DNA of 64,000 bases from assembly GCF_018531195.1 (NCBI RefSeq), contig NZ_JAHDYS010000005.1, forward strand, positions 1 through 64,000. The letters are read 5' to 3'. Every line of letters starts with the position of its first letter. The first letter of the stretch is position 1. Shown in pieces: positions 54,169-63,855 of the stretch. The translations under genes were made by a program, and so were the position numbers. Origin of the DNA: Pelotalea chapellei (GTDB taxonomy: Bacteria; Desulfobacterota; Desulfuromonadia; Geobacterales; Pseudopelobacteraceae). The notes under the pieces are model-generated. The model had not been told where the DNA came from and made no database searches. It worked only from the letters and a program-made list of their open reading frames with translations.

Positions 54169-55137
54169 ATGACCAAACCAAGGCCCAATCGTTTCAAACG
54201 CAGCCGGGGTGGCAGTACATATGCGGTTCTTGGCATACTTGCTGCCGTCCTTCTTGCTGTTGCTGGTTACTTTCTCTTTGCACCGCGTGCAAAGGAATTA
54301 AAAAATCCCCAGCCATCTCCCTCTGTTGTGTTTCATTCTCCGTTACCGGCCAAGCCTGATACTACTCATGAATGGTATTCGTCTGCGCATGAGGCACCAC
54401 TTCATCACAAAAATGTTCATTCACCTGAAAAGCCAGGATCCTTGTCGGATCGCAAACAACATCAGACAGGCATTGGTAAGCTTGCTGTCATTATTGACGA
54501 TATGGGTTCAAGTATGCAGGAGGCCCATGCTCTGGCACACATTGGTGTACCGCTTACCTTCTCCATTATTCCTGGGCTTCGCAGTTACCAAGAGGTAGCT
54601 TCGTACGCTGCTAAAGGAGGTCTGGTTGAAACAATGATCCATATTCCCATGCAGCCAAAAGGGTGGCCGCAACGCCGTCTCGAAGGTAACGGCTTGCTTG
54701 TTTCAATGACTGATACAGAAATAAAGGAACGTCTGGAGGCTTTTATGCGAGACATTCCACAGGCGGTAGGAGCAAATAATCACATGGGTTCTGAATTTAC
54801 CGAGCACAATGACAAGATGCAGCCGGTGCTGGAAGTTCTAAAAAATAAGGGCCTTTTCTTTATAGACAGTGCTACCTCATCCAGATCTGTGGGATTGCAA
54901 CTATCCCGGGGAATGGGTGAGAGGTCTGCCCGGAGGAGTGTCTTTTTGGATAATGAACAGAATGTTCAGTACATCACATCACAGCTCAACCAAGCGGTGC
55001 GTTTGGCCAAGAAGAATGGGGAAGCTATTGCTATATGTCACCCTCATACGGCTACGATCAAGGCGCTCGCAGCCGTTTTACCAGGTCTGGAAGGTCAAGG
55101 AATTACTCTTGTTCGTGCATCTCAATTAGTGAAATAG
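54169..55137 (+). CDS. yibQ: Divergent polysaccharide-deacetylase-fold protein YibQ
   Basis: 322 residues. One N-terminal helix (18-35), then the YibQ/DUF610 domain: LAVIIDDMGSS, FSIIPGLRSYQEV, HIPMQPKGWP, NNHMGSEFT and the late CHPHTATIK block; these correspond to the NodB-like strands though several metal ligands differ from typical deacetylases. YibQ often accompanies envC and ctpA. The block ends at the terminator 55154-55189. Confidence 0.88.
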   Translation: MTKPRPNRFKRSRGGSTYAVLGILAAVLLAVAGYFLFAPRAKELKNPQPSPSVVFHSPLPAKPDTTHEWYSSAHEAPLHHKNVHSPEKPGSLSDRKQHQTGIGKLAVIIDDMGSSMQEAHALAHIGVPLTFSIIPGLRSYQEVASYAAKGGLVETMIHIPMQPKGWPQRRLEGNGLLVSMTDTEIKERLEAFMRDIPQAVGANNHMGSEFTEHNDKMQPVLEVLKNKGLFFIDSATSSRSVGLQLSRGMGERSARRSVFLDNEQNVQYITSQLNQAVRLAKKNGEAIAICHPHTATIKALAAVLPGLEGQGITLVRASQLVK

Positions 55138-55153
55138 AAAAAGTTTTTGAAAT

Positions 55154-55189
55154 GCATAAAAAAACCCGCCGGAGCGGGTTTTTTTATGC
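55154..55189. terminator. Bidirectional rho-independent terminator
   Basis: Perfect 16-bp stem GCATAAAAAAACCCGC / GCGGGTTTTTTTATGC with loop CGGA, between convergent genes. Confidence 0.93.
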
Positions 55190-55194
55190 GCGTG

Positions 55195-56589
55195 TCAGTT
55201 TTGGAGGTGTTCACCAATCTTTGCCTGGAGATTCTGGATCGCCCGGTACTGTACTTCATACAACACCTGTTCAGGATTGTTTGGATCAACTGGATGGACA
55301 GCCAACCAACTTCCCTCACGTAATTTACCTTCATATCCTGCCAATGATTCGTTGAGCAAGAGATAAAGTCTGTCGCGCAGACCATCCAGTTCGCCTTCTG
55401 CAAAACCAATCATCGGCACTTCTTTTTTGAAGGCTAGCTCTCCGGCAGTATTAAACTGCATAAAATCCAAAATATACGAATTATCATGGTCACGTGGCAG
55501 GAAAAGAGAGACTGTCTTTCCTGCTTTTTCCGCAATTACTGCTCGTGCGGCAGTGTGAGCCTGTGAATCGTTGTAAAGGCCATACAAAGCCCCGCAGAGC
55601 ATGTCTGCAAAACAATCGTTGTGTAGGAAGCCGCGGACAGCGCGATCCGAAGTTTCATAGTAAAAACCACGGCCTTCAGGTGTTTCGGCTAAGAGTTTCC
55701 CGCAGATCAGACATCGATCAGCCAAGCCTTCCAGTCTTGCCAGATATGAGACTTTCTTTTTCCCTTCCTTTTCAGCAAGCCACTGGGCGTACAGACAGGA
55801 GCGGGTCTCTGGTGTAGTATCATGACTTCGCAGAATGTCGCGGGTAATCTCGCTGAACTGGGTGTGCACTTCAGTGCCACGAGCGTGAGTTAGAATTGGG
55901 TATATCTTCCCATCAGGGTTGGTGTTCAGGCTCTCAACCTTAGGACTTTTGGATATAAAAGAATCCATGCAACGATAGCCACGGTTTGCTGCAAATGCCC
56001 GCAGCAGTGTCTTCTGGTCTCTGAATATCCCTTCGAACTTTATGCGTTCATCAACAAGACAGGGAATCAGGGCCAGGGATCTCTTGTCTATGCCGCGCTG
56101 ATCAAAAAGTGCGAATATGTTTTTACAGTTATCCAGGCTCGGCATGTCCTTGATCGGGATCAAAACTCTATCCGCGGCATAGAGAGCATTCTGCGTCAGG
56201 ATGTTCAAGTCGGGTCGTGTGTCAATAATTACAATCCCCGAAAGTCCTGACTCAGCCAGCATGCGGGCAAGCGTCATGGGCCCCTTGAACCGTTCATTGA
56301 TATCGCTTAGTTCATTGGACGACGGAATATAACCGACACCGTATTGCCCCATTTGAACAAGTATCGAGGCCTTTTCGCCCATCAGCAGTTCGTGCACTGT
56401 GCCTTTTGTTGGGCGACCTTTCATCTCAAACATCCGATCGACGGTGAAATGGTTATCAAAGGAGAAAATTGTTACAGGCAGATCTTCCCGCATGGCCTTT
56501 AGGTAAATAGCCAGATTGGTAGCCAACGTGGTTTTACCGACTCCACCTTTTTCGGAAGAGATTGTGATGATGTAAGGATAACTCTGCAT
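55195..56589 (-). CDS. ParA/MinD-type ATPase with Cys-rich C-terminal extension
   Basis: 464 residues. Deviant Walker A EKGGVGKTTLATN (about 13-25), then VIIDTRPDLN and IPIKDMPSLDN as in ParA-family ATPases (to about residue 260). An extra C-terminal part has CLICGK near 293 and HNDCF near 325, a possible zinc site (C-x2-C...H-x2-C), then about 130 residues of unknown fold. Not adjacent to a ParB. The function is unclear; a positioning or gene-control ATPase acting on a cytoplasmic partner is possible. Weak RBS. Confidence 0.75.
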   Translation of the reverse strand: MQSYPYIITISSEKGGVGKTTLATNLAIYLKAMREDLPVTIFSFDNHFTVDRMFEMKGRPTKGTVHELLMGEKASILVQMGQYGVGYIPSSNELSDINERFKGPMTLARMLAESGLSGIVIIDTRPDLNILTQNALYAADRVLIPIKDMPSLDNCKNIFALFDQRGIDKRSLALIPCLVDERIKFEGIFRDQKTLLRAFAANRGYRCMDSFISKSPKVESLNTNPDGKIYPILTHARGTEVHTQFSEITRDILRSHDTTPETRSCLYAQWLAEKEGKKKVSYLARLEGLADRCLICGKLLAETPEGRGFYYETSDRAVRGFLHNDCFADMLCGALYGLYNDSQAHTAARAVIAEKAGKTVSLFLPRDHDNSYILDFMQFNTAGELAFKKEVPMIGFAEGELDGLRDRLYLLLNESLAGYEGKLREGSWLAVHPVDPNNPEQVLYEVQYRAIQNLQAKIGEHLQN

Positions 56590-56679
56590 TTTCTGATAAC
56601 CGCCATTTATAGAAGGTTTGCAGCACCTGCTGCGAAAGCTTTAAATACTAGTTCAATTTACCTCTGAGGGTCAACCGGT

Positions 56680-56709
56680 TTGACACACTTTCCGCGCATG
56701 TGTTATTTT
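56680..56709 (+). promoter_or_regulatory. Candidate sigma-70-type promoter for xseA
   Basis: TTGACA (56680-56685), an 18-bp spacer and TATTTT (56704-56709), 41 bp upstream of the xseA start. Confidence 0.5.
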
Positions 56710-56750
56710 GATCTAAGTTTTTAGCATAATTCCAAATATATACGAGATGT

Positions 56751-58103
56751 ATGGATATTTTTTCTGAAAAAACAATTCTCACCGTTACTCGCCTGACAGC
56801 TCTTTTGCGCGGCGTGCTGGAGGAGAATTTTGATCATGTCTGGGTCCAAGGGGAAATCTCCAACCTTTCGCTTCCTTCATCAGGCCACATTTATTTCTCT
56901 CTCAAAGACAGTGATGCCCAGCTACGTTGTGTGGTGTTTAAGGGAGCCGCCAAAAATATAAAATTCCGCCCTGCAGATGGTATGGCGTTGATTGTTCGTG
57001 GCCGCATTTCCGTGTATGACCAGCGTGGTGATTACCAGTTGATTTGCGACTATCTTGAGCCGGCCGGAATAGGTGCTTTACAGTTGGCCTTTGTGCAGCT
57101 CAAGGACAAACTGTCAAAAGAGGGATTGTTCAACGAGAAGCGCAAACGTCCACTACCGCCTTTTCCACGCAAGCTGGGAGTAATTACTTCCCCAACAGGT
57201 GCTGCAGTCCACGACATTTTAAACGTTCTCAAGCGTCGTTTCTCTTCCCTGGAAATACTCATTTATCCGGTGAGGGTTCAGGGGGAAGGAGCAGGGCTGG
57301 AGATTGCCCGTGCACTGGAGGAGATGAATCGCCTTAATCTGGTTGATGTTTTGATAGTTGGCCGTGGGGGAGGTTCTCTTGAAGATTTATGGGCGTTCAA
57401 TGAAGAGACGCTTGCTCGGGCTGTATATCGCTCCAAGATTCCTGTTATTTCTGCTGTCGGCCATGAGACGGATTGGACGATCTGCGATTTCGTAGCGGAC
57501 CTTCGCGCACCGACACCCTCTGCGGCAGCGGAATTGGTTATCGCCAGCGCAGAAGAGTTTCGTCTGCAGGTGGATGCATTCAGTCATCGTCTGCAGCGGG
57601 CCATGCAGGCGAGGTTGTCAGTGCTGGACTCCAGAATAACGTCCCTGAGGCGCCTGTTGTACGATCCTTCCGGTACCATTGGCCATCTTTCCCAACGTGT
57701 GGATGATCTTTCGGAGCGGCTCTATCTCGCCTTGCAGACTTCTACTGCTCGACGCAGGGAGCTTTTCAATCACTGTGAAGGTGTGCTCATGCACCATTCC
57801 CCTGCAGGTCAGGTGAACCATCTGCGCAACAGCCTGCAGCTGCTTGCAAATAGAGCTGAACGCCATATGGTGCAGCATCTTGAAAATTACAAACAAAAAT
57901 TTTCTGTTTCAGTGGCGCAGCTGGAGGTGCTTTCACCACTGTGCACGCTAACACGGGGCTATTCCATCGCGACACTGATGGCAGATGATTCGGTGGTGAC
58001 TGATGCCGCCAGACTGACAGAAGGTGATCGACTGCGTCTCACTTTCAATTTTGGAGGAGCGGTCTGCATTGTGGAAGAAGTCGTAAAAGCTGCGAAACCT
58101 TGA
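56751..58103 (+). CDS. xseA: Exodeoxyribonuclease VII large subunit
   Basis: 450 residues. OB-fold N-terminus (1-105: VWVQGEISN and HIYFSLKDS), then the catalytic domain with KLGVITSPTGAA and VIVGRGGGSLEDLWAFNEE, AVGHETDWTICDFVADLRAPTPSAAAE-like region, and a C-terminal coiled coil. Degrades single-stranded DNA with XseB, which follows. Confidence 0.94.
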   Translation: MDIFSEKTILTVTRLTALLRGVLEENFDHVWVQGEISNLSLPSSGHIYFSLKDSDAQLRCVVFKGAAKNIKFRPADGMALIVRGRISVYDQRGDYQLICDYLEPAGIGALQLAFVQLKDKLSKEGLFNEKRKRPLPPFPRKLGVITSPTGAAVHDILNVLKRRFSSLEILIYPVRVQGEGAGLEIARALEEMNRLNLVDVLIVGRGGGSLEDLWAFNEETLARAVYRSKIPVISAVGHETDWTICDFVADLRAPTPSAAAELVIASAEEFRLQVDAFSHRLQRAMQARLSVLDSRITSLRRLLYDPSGTIGHLSQRVDDLSERLYLALQTSTARRRELFNHCEGVLMHHSPAGQVNHLRNSLQLLANRAERHMVQHLENYKQKFSVSVAQLEVLSPLCTLTRGYSIATLMADDSVVTDAARLTEGDRLRLTFNFGGAVCIVEEVVKAAKP

Positions 58104-58226
58104 CGGGTAAAGTCATATCTGTATAATACAAAATTTTTTAAACCTGCTTCCAGTACTGAACTGAAAGTGTAGAAAATGATACAGGTTTGCTTTCCATGAT
58201 TCGCTTATACAAAAAAGGTTACTGCA

Positions 58227-58457
58227 ATGGCTGTTGAAAAATTCGAGGTATCACTCAAAAAACTTGAAGAGGTCGTACGGCGGTTGGAAGGTGGCTCCCT
58301 TTCCCTTGATGACTCGTTAAAAGCTTTCGAGGAGGGGGTCAAGTTGGCTGCTTTCTGTTCAAAAAAGCTTGATGAGGCAGAGCGTCGTGTCGAGGTGTTG
58401 TTGAAATGCAAAGATGGCAGCTATGACAGGAAGCCTTTTGAAACCGAAGAAGGATAG
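58227..58457 (+). CDS. xseB: Exodeoxyribonuclease VII small subunit
   Basis: 76 residues with the XseB pattern FEVSLKKLEEVVRRLEGG, LSLDDSLKAFEEGVKL. An all-helical protein that binds several copies per XseA. RBS AAAAAGG. Precedes ispA, as in many Proteobacteria. Confidence 0.92.
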   Translation: MAVEKFEVSLKKLEEVVRRLEGGSLSLDDSLKAFEEGVKLAAFCSKKLDEAERRVEVLLKCKDGSYDRKPFETEEG

Positions 58458-58510
58458 CCGTCAAAGAGCCTTCATCCTTACGGCCGCTAAATTCTACGAA
58501 AAGGAATATT

Positions 58511-59404
58511 ATGGATCTCAAAACTTACCTTAAAGAACAGTGCATTCGTGTGGATGCTGCGCTTGACCGTTTTCTTCCCAAAGAGAGCGAGCTTCCACAC
58601 AGTCTGCACAAGGCAATGCGCTATTCTGTTTTTGCTGGAGGCAAGCGGGTTCGTCCCATCCTTATGCTGGCTGCCTGCCAAGCAGTAGGTGGAGATACGG
58701 AGCGAGCTATTCCGGCTGCCTGTGCCATGGAAATGATTCATACTTATTCACTTATTCATGATGACCTGCCAGCCATGGATGATGATGATTTCCGCAGGGG
58801 GAACCCAACAAGCCATAAAGTTTTCGGAGAGGCGATTGCAATTCTGGCCGGAGACGCACTTTTGACCGAAGCCTTCAAGCTTATCAGTGATCCGAGGTTT
58901 GCCGTGGATTGTCCTGCTGCAGCTCGCTTGGCTGTCATACATGAAATCGCCACCTGCGCTGGTTCATACGGCATGGTTGGAGGACAGGTGGTTGACATGG
59001 AAAGCGAAGGGAAATCTGATATCGATCTTCCCGTGGTGCAGTATATTCATGCTCATAAGACTGGTGCCCTGATCAAAGCCTCTGTTGTCGCGGGCGCACT
59101 CCTCGGAGGTGCTGACGCTGAGAAACTCGCTGCTGTCAAACGCTACGGCGAAGCGGCTGGTCTTGCGTTTCAGATTGCCGATGACATACTTGATATTGAA
59201 GGCACCACTGAGGAAATCGGCAAAGATGCCGGCAGCGATGAAGCTCGCGGCAAGGCCACATATCCTGCGGTAATAGGATTGGCAGCTGCAAAGGAAGAGG
59301 CCCAGGCCATGATGGATGAGGCTTTTCGGGCCCTGGAGATCTTTGGTCCTGAGGCCGATTATCTCAGGGAAATCGCCTTGTACATCGTAAAACGCAAGAA
59401 CTGA
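58511..59404 (+). CDS. ispA: Farnesyl/geranyl diphosphate synthase
   Basis: 297 residues. First aspartate-rich motif [14 protein letters not shown] (about 84-97) and second DDILD (about 225), GGKRVRP near 43, TGALIKAS. Prenyltransferase that makes C15 (or C10) diphosphates for quinone and cell-wall lipid synthesis. Located between xseB and dxs in the common order. Confidence 0.93.
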   Translation: MDLKTYLKEQCIRVDAALDRFLPKESELPHSLHKAMRYSVFAGGKRVRPILMLAACQAVGGDTERAIPAACAMEMIHTYSLIHDDLPAMDDDDFRRGNPTSHKVFGEAIAILAGDALLTEAFKLISDPRFAVDCPAAARLAVIHEIATCAGSYGMVGGQVVDMESEGKSDIDLPVVQYIHAHKTGALIKASVVAGALLGGADAEKLAAVKRYGEAAGLAFQIADDILDIEGTTEEIGKDAGSDEARGKATYPAVIGLAAAKEEAQAMMDEAFRALEIFGPEADYLREIALYIVKRKN

Positions 59405-59456
59405 GCGAATTTTTCAGCTCCTATTTTCAGGTTCCGCTCCAGAAGGTAAAGGCCCC

Positions 59457-61337
59457 ATGTCTATTCTTGAAACGATTAACTCCCCTGATGATCTGAAGAG
59501 AATCCCATCGCACAAACTCACGCTTGTCGCCAGGGAACTGCGTCAGCTTATCATTGAAACTTGTTCTAAAAATGGTGGACATTTAGCACCCTGTCTGGGT
59601 GTGGTTGAGTTGACTATTGCCATGCACCGTGTATTCAATAGTCCTGTCGACAAATTCGTATGGGACGTGGGGCATCAAGCCTATGCACACAAAATTCTTA
59701 CCGGCAGGCGGGACAGCTTTCATACTTTGCGCACACTCAATGGCATCAGCGGTTTTCCGAAACGGGCGGAATCGTGTCATGATATTTTTGATGTCGGCCA
59801 CTCTTCCACCTCGATTTCCGCTGCAACTGGCCTTGCGGTTGCACGCGATTTGGCAGGTCGTAAGAATAAGGTACTTGCTGTCATAGGTGACGGTTCCATG
59901 ACCGGCGGTATTGCCTATGAAGGTATCAATCAAGCTGGTCACCTTAACAAGGACCTGATTGTCGTACTGAATGACAATGAAATGTCCATTGCTGAAAATG
60001 TCGGTGCTGTTTCAAATTTTCTCAGTCGAACTGCTTCCAGCGAATTCATGTTTCGTTTTAAAAAGGATGTGGAGTCATTCCTTGGTCGTCTGGATGGAGT
60101 GGGTAAAAGCATGCTTCATGTAGCTCGTAAGGTGGAGGAGTCGTTTAAGGGCCTCCTTACTCCCGGCATGTTATTTGAGGCTTTCGGGTTTGACTATATT
60201 GGTCCCATTGATGGCCATGATCTTCCCAAACTGATCGAAACCCTGGAAAATGTGAAAAAATTTGATGATGCCGTTTTGATCCATGTGCTTACAAAAAAAG
60301 GTAAAGGGTACAAGCCGGCAGAGGACAACCCGTCGCTGTTCCATGGGGTTGGTCCATTTAATATCGAGACCGGAAAGGTGTTGAAAGGGAAGGGGGGGGG
60401 CACCTCTTACACCGCCTTGTTCGGTACCACGCTGTGCAAGCTGGCTGCAGATGATGAGCGTATTGTAGCTATTACTGCCGCAATGCCGGATGGTACTGGA
60501 TTAAGTGGTTTCGCCAAGGAATTTCCCGATCGTTTTTACGATGTTGGAATCGCTGAACAGCATGCCGTCACCTTCGCCGCCGGATTGGCTGCCGACGGTC
60601 TGCGGCCTGTATTTGCCGTATATTCTTCTTTTCTGCAGCGCGCCTATGATCAGGTTTTTCATGATGTTTGTCTGCAGAACCTGCCCGTGACATTTGCTCT
60701 TGACCGGGCTGGAGTTGTCGGAAATGATGGTCCGACTCATCACGGGGCATTCGATCTATCTTATCTGCGACACCTGCCCAACATGGTGATTATGGCCCCC
60801 AAAGATGAGAATGAGCTGCAGCATATGCTTGCCACTGCAATCGATCTCGGACGGCCGGTAGCGGTGCGCTATCCTCGCGGTAATGGTTATGGCGTAGCAC
60901 TTGATCAGGGATACAAAATCCTCCCTTTTGGACAAGCCGAAATTGTTCGAGAAGGTGGAGATGCTGCAATACTGGCCCTGGGCACAATGGTATATCCTGC
61001 GCTTGTAGCCGCCAAACAACTCGAAGAACAGGATGGTATCAGCCTGACTGTTGTCAATGCCCGTTTTGTTAAGCCGCTTGATGAAAACATGATTTTGGAT
61101 CTTGCACGGCGAAACGGTTGTTTAGTTACCATGGAGGAAAATGTCCTGCAAGGTGGTTTTGGCACAGCTGTACTTGAACTGCTTGAAGAACATGATCTTA
61201 CCGGTGTGCGAGTTTTGCGACTTGGTTATCCTGAAGAACCGGTCACCCAGGCTGAGCAGCATGAATTGCGTGCCATGCTGGGACTTGATGCCGAGGGACT
61301 TGTTTTTTCCCTGCGCAACTTCCTGAAAAAGTCATGA
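59457..61337 (+). CDS. dxs: 1-deoxy-D-xylulose-5-phosphate synthase
   Basis: 626 residues. [16 protein letters not shown], the ThDP site [13 protein letters not shown] and [12 protein letters not shown], and the later [13 protein letters not shown] and NDGPTHHG are diagnostic. Condenses pyruvate and glyceraldehyde-3-phosphate in the MEP isoprenoid pathway. It pairs with ispA immediately upstream. Confidence 0.96.
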   Translation: MSILETINSPDDLKRIPSHKLTLVARELRQLIIETCSKNGGHLAPCLGVVELTIAMHRVFNSPVDKFVWDVGHQAYAHKILTGRRDSFHTLRTLNGISGFPKRAESCHDIFDVGHSSTSISAATGLAVARDLAGRKNKVLAVIGDGSMTGGIAYEGINQAGHLNKDLIVVLNDNEMSIAENVGAVSNFLSRTASSEFMFRFKKDVESFLGRLDGVGKSMLHVARKVEESFKGLLTPGMLFEAFGFDYIGPIDGHDLPKLIETLENVKKFDDAVLIHVLTKKGKGYKPAEDNPSLFHGVGPFNIETGKVLKGKGGGTSYTALFGTTLCKLAADDERIVAITAAMPDGTGLSGFAKEFPDRFYDVGIAEQHAVTFAAGLAADGLRPVFAVYSSFLQRAYDQVFHDVCLQNLPVTFALDRAGVVGNDGPTHHGAFDLSYLRHLPNMVIMAPKDENELQHMLATAIDLGRPVAVRYPRGNGYGVALDQGYKILPFGQAEIVREGGDAAILALGTMVYPALVAAKQLEEQDGISLTVVNARFVKPLDENMILDLARRNGCLVTMEENVLQGGFGTAVLELLEEHDLTGVRVLRLGYPEEPVTQAEQHELRAMLGLDAEGLVFSLRNFLKKS

Positions 61338-61390
61338 CGTGGGAAGGAGCTTGCACCTCGCGCTTGCTCAATATCCGAAAAGGCTGCACC

Positions 61391-62692
61391 ATGCATTCCG
61401 GTAAAATAATGATGATAATGCGAATACTCCTGCTAGGCAGCTTCTTATGCTGTATCTCCGCTGTTCCCAGCAATGCAGATGAAAACGATTCAATTCTGCA
61501 CAGTAGCTATGCAAGAGATCTCATGCTGCGGGGAGATTATGAAAAAGGGATCGAGCAGCTGCGGCGTGCATACCTGCTGTTTCCATATAATGAAACATTA
61601 AAACATAATTTGGCCGAAGGGTACGCTGCCTTCGGCCATCAGTTTTTTAAACAGAAAAAATACGATAAGGCTGATGACAATTTTGTCAAAGCTATGGAGT
61701 TATATCCTGAAGAGGCTATTTATGCTCTGCTTCGTGGTATTTGCACCTATCATCTTAAAAAATATGACGTGGCACGTCACGAACTGGAGCGGGCTCATCA
61801 GAAACAGTCGGAAACCGTGGAGATTCTTTACTACCTTGGACTTGTCTACTATGAGACGAATAATAGGCAGCAGGCTGTGGAGCTCTGGGAGCAGGGACTC
61901 AAGCTCTCACCAAGTCGGGTGGAATTTGAAGAACTGTTGAAAAAGGCACGCAAGGAGATGGCCGTAGAGGCGGGCATGGACCGTGGGCATAGCTCCAGAT
62001 TCGATCTGACATATGATTCCGGTGTGAATGCTGCTTTTGCATTGGCTGTGCTCGATGTTCTTGAAAATGCCGCCAATCAGGTAGGCGCCGAGCTTGGTTT
62101 CTTTCCCGTTAATCGCGTACCAGTGGCCATATACACACGCGCAGACTTCAAAATCGTTACAGATTCGCCTGAATGGTCCGGCGGGGTCTATGACGGCACC
62201 ATCAGACTACCCTTCGGTGCTACGGCCGAAGTCACTCCACAGATGCGGGCTGTGCTGTTCCACGAATACGCCCACGTAGTAATTTTTGAAATGACACGCG
62301 GCAATTGTCCAATTTGGCTGAATGAGGGGGTTGCGGAGATGTTTGGCCGCAAAGAGCATAATCGCCCTATGGGCGAATTCCGGCAGGCTATAAAGAAGAA
62401 AAGCTATATGGATTTCAGAAAGATGGAATCCGGCTTCAGTGGATTGACCACACCTGATGCTTCTCTGGCCTATCAGCAGAGTTATGCCATGGTCAATTAT
62501 ATGGTTACCAATTACGGGTGGCACCGGGTAAATGGGATACTGTCGTCCCTTGGCAACGGGATGAATATTGACGAGGCGGTCTTGCAGTCCTTTCAAGATT
62601 ACTCGATCACTTATGATACTTTGATTCTGGAGTGGCAGAAGGAGATGGAAAAGAGTTTTGTGCAGGCACCGATTCTTGTGGAAGGTGACTGA
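61391..62692 (+). CDS. TPR protein with gluzincin (MA-like) metallopeptidase domain
   Basis: 433 residues from the ATG at 61391 (AAAAGG upstream); a start overlapping the dxs stop is also possible. A signal peptide (about 1-30) is followed by TPR motifs (40-190) and a peptidase domain with HEYAH (291-295) and downstream Glu312 in NEGVAE, the gluzincin pattern. Probably a secreted or membrane-associated zinc protease. Substrate unknown. Confidence 0.82.
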   Translation: MHSGKIMMIMRILLLGSFLCCISAVPSNADENDSILHSSYARDLMLRGDYEKGIEQLRRAYLLFPYNETLKHNLAEGYAAFGHQFFKQKKYDKADDNFVKAMELYPEEAIYALLRGICTYHLKKYDVARHELERAHQKQSETVEILYYLGLVYYETNNRQQAVELWEQGLKLSPSRVEFEELLKKARKEMAVEAGMDRGHSSRFDLTYDSGVNAAFALAVLDVLENAANQVGAELGFFPVNRVPVAIYTRADFKIVTDSPEWSGGVYDGTIRLPFGATAEVTPQMRAVLFHEYAHVVIFEMTRGNCPIWLNEGVAEMFGRKEHNRPMGEFRQAIKKKSYMDFRKMESGFSGLTTPDASLAYQQSYAMVNYMVTNYGWHRVNGILSSLGNGMNIDEAVLQSFQDYSITYDTLILEWQKEMEKSFVQAPILVEGD

Positions 62693-62901
62693 CGGTTTCG
62701 GGCGGTTTGTCTTTTATTTTTCCACGAGTTAGTCATAAACGGTATTTCCGTTATATGTGATGCTTCCTGCTGACGGATTTACTTCCTCCTTGCTGTTGAT
62801 TTCATTCATTACACATTTTCTTTCTTGTCTTAGCTGTTGGCATGACTGTTGAAAAAATGTGTGAACTGCATGCAAAAGAACTGATTAAAAAGGAGAGGGA
62901 G

Positions 62902-63513
62902 ATGTTTACTATTAGATCGTCAGTACTGATGTCCGTTCTGCTTTTGTTGCTGTTCTGTTCTGGTTGTGCCCGCTATTCCCGGAGCGTAAGCACGATGTAC
63001 GACCCTGTTTCCACTGCAAGAGGTGGTTCGGGTGTTTTATATATTGTTATGCCGTTAAGTCAGCAGACCCAGTCAGGTAGTGTGAAGTGGGTCATTGGTG
63101 CAGTTAAGGATGAAGATGAAAACAAAATCGATGAAATATTTAGCGCCCAGTCCCCGGGCGAGCTCATCCAGGGTGCTCTTGGCCAAGAAATGAAGAGGGC
63201 AGGTTACACGATCACTTCTGTCACCTCGCCTCCTGCAGATGTAACTAAGATGCTTGTCATCACAACCCCTGAGTTGGTGCTTGACCAGATTTCAAGTACA
63301 GGAAAACTTACTGCTTCATGTCGTTTGCGTATGCCGTTGGAAATATGGAAAAATGGACACTTAGTGAAGAAGATGGAATATAACGCTACCTATTCCAACA
63401 CAACTGTTACCGATCGAGACTTACTCGCAAGGGCTGTTCTTGGAGAAACCCTGCATTCGACAATGAATAAGGCGATCCCTGAATTGGTGTCACTTTTGGA
63501 GTCAGAAAAATGA
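62902..63513 (+). CDS. Lipoprotein of unknown function
   Basis: 203 residues from the ATG at 62902, preceded by AAAAAGGAGAGG; a start 60 nt earlier has no RBS or signal. Lipobox FCSGC. A VLYIVMPLSQ strand and MKRAGYTI and LVITTPELVLDQ segments suggest a YajG-like or DUF4136-like beta domain, but no family is certain. Outer or inner membrane attachment is not predictable. Confidence 0.7.
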   Translation: MFTIRSSVLMSVLLLLLFCSGCARYSRSVSTMYDPVSTARGGSGVLYIVMPLSQQTQSGSVKWVIGAVKDEDENKIDEIFSAQSPGELIQGALGQEMKRAGYTITSVTSPPADVTKMLVITTPELVLDQISSTGKLTASCRLRMPLEIWKNGHLVKKMEYNATYSNTTVTDRDLLARAVLGETLHSTMNKAIPELVSLLESEK

Positions 63514-63635
63514 CACTTTACAGTGTTGTTTCAGGTTTTATAAAGTTGAAGAAGAAAAAAAGTAGCTTGATCGGAGAAAGACAGAAAAAAAGCTTGCCTT
63601 TTGAGGATTAATGGTGATAGATAGTTACTCTTTGT

Positions 63636-63712
63636 CGGGGAGTAGCGCAGTCTGGCAGCGCATCTGCCTTGGGAGCAGAGGGTCGCTGGTTCGAATCCAG
63701 TCTCCCCGACCA
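63636..63712 (+). tRNA. tRNA-Pro (UGG anticodon)
   Basis: A full cloverleaf can be drawn: acceptor CGGGGAG / CTCCCCG, anticodon stem TCTGC / GCAGA with loop CTTGGGA (anticodon TGG), T-arm GCTGG-TTCGAAT-CCAGT, discriminator A and encoded CCA. A strong terminator follows at 63723. Confidence 0.95.
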
Positions 63713-63722
63713 TTTAAAAAAC

Positions 63723-63757
63723 AAGCACCTGCAACTGATGTTGCAGGTGCTTTTTTT
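63723..63757 (+). terminator. Rho-independent terminator after tRNA-Pro
   Basis: AAGCACCTGCAAC (63723-63735) pairs with GTTGCAGGTGCTT (63740-63752), loop TGAT, then a T-run. Confidence 0.93.
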
Positions 63758-63855
63758 GTTTTTATGTTAAATCGACAGCAAATATTGCAATTGAGTCGCT
63801 CCTGAATTACCATGTGATGAGTTTTTAGATGACGTTAGTCGTCGAGGACAGGTCA

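Noticed and set aside
63531-63713. Minus-strand ORF opening with [16 protein letters not shown]
   Set aside because: It is the antisense translation of tRNA-Pro and its flanks, a well-known false protein; the tRNA explains the sequence.
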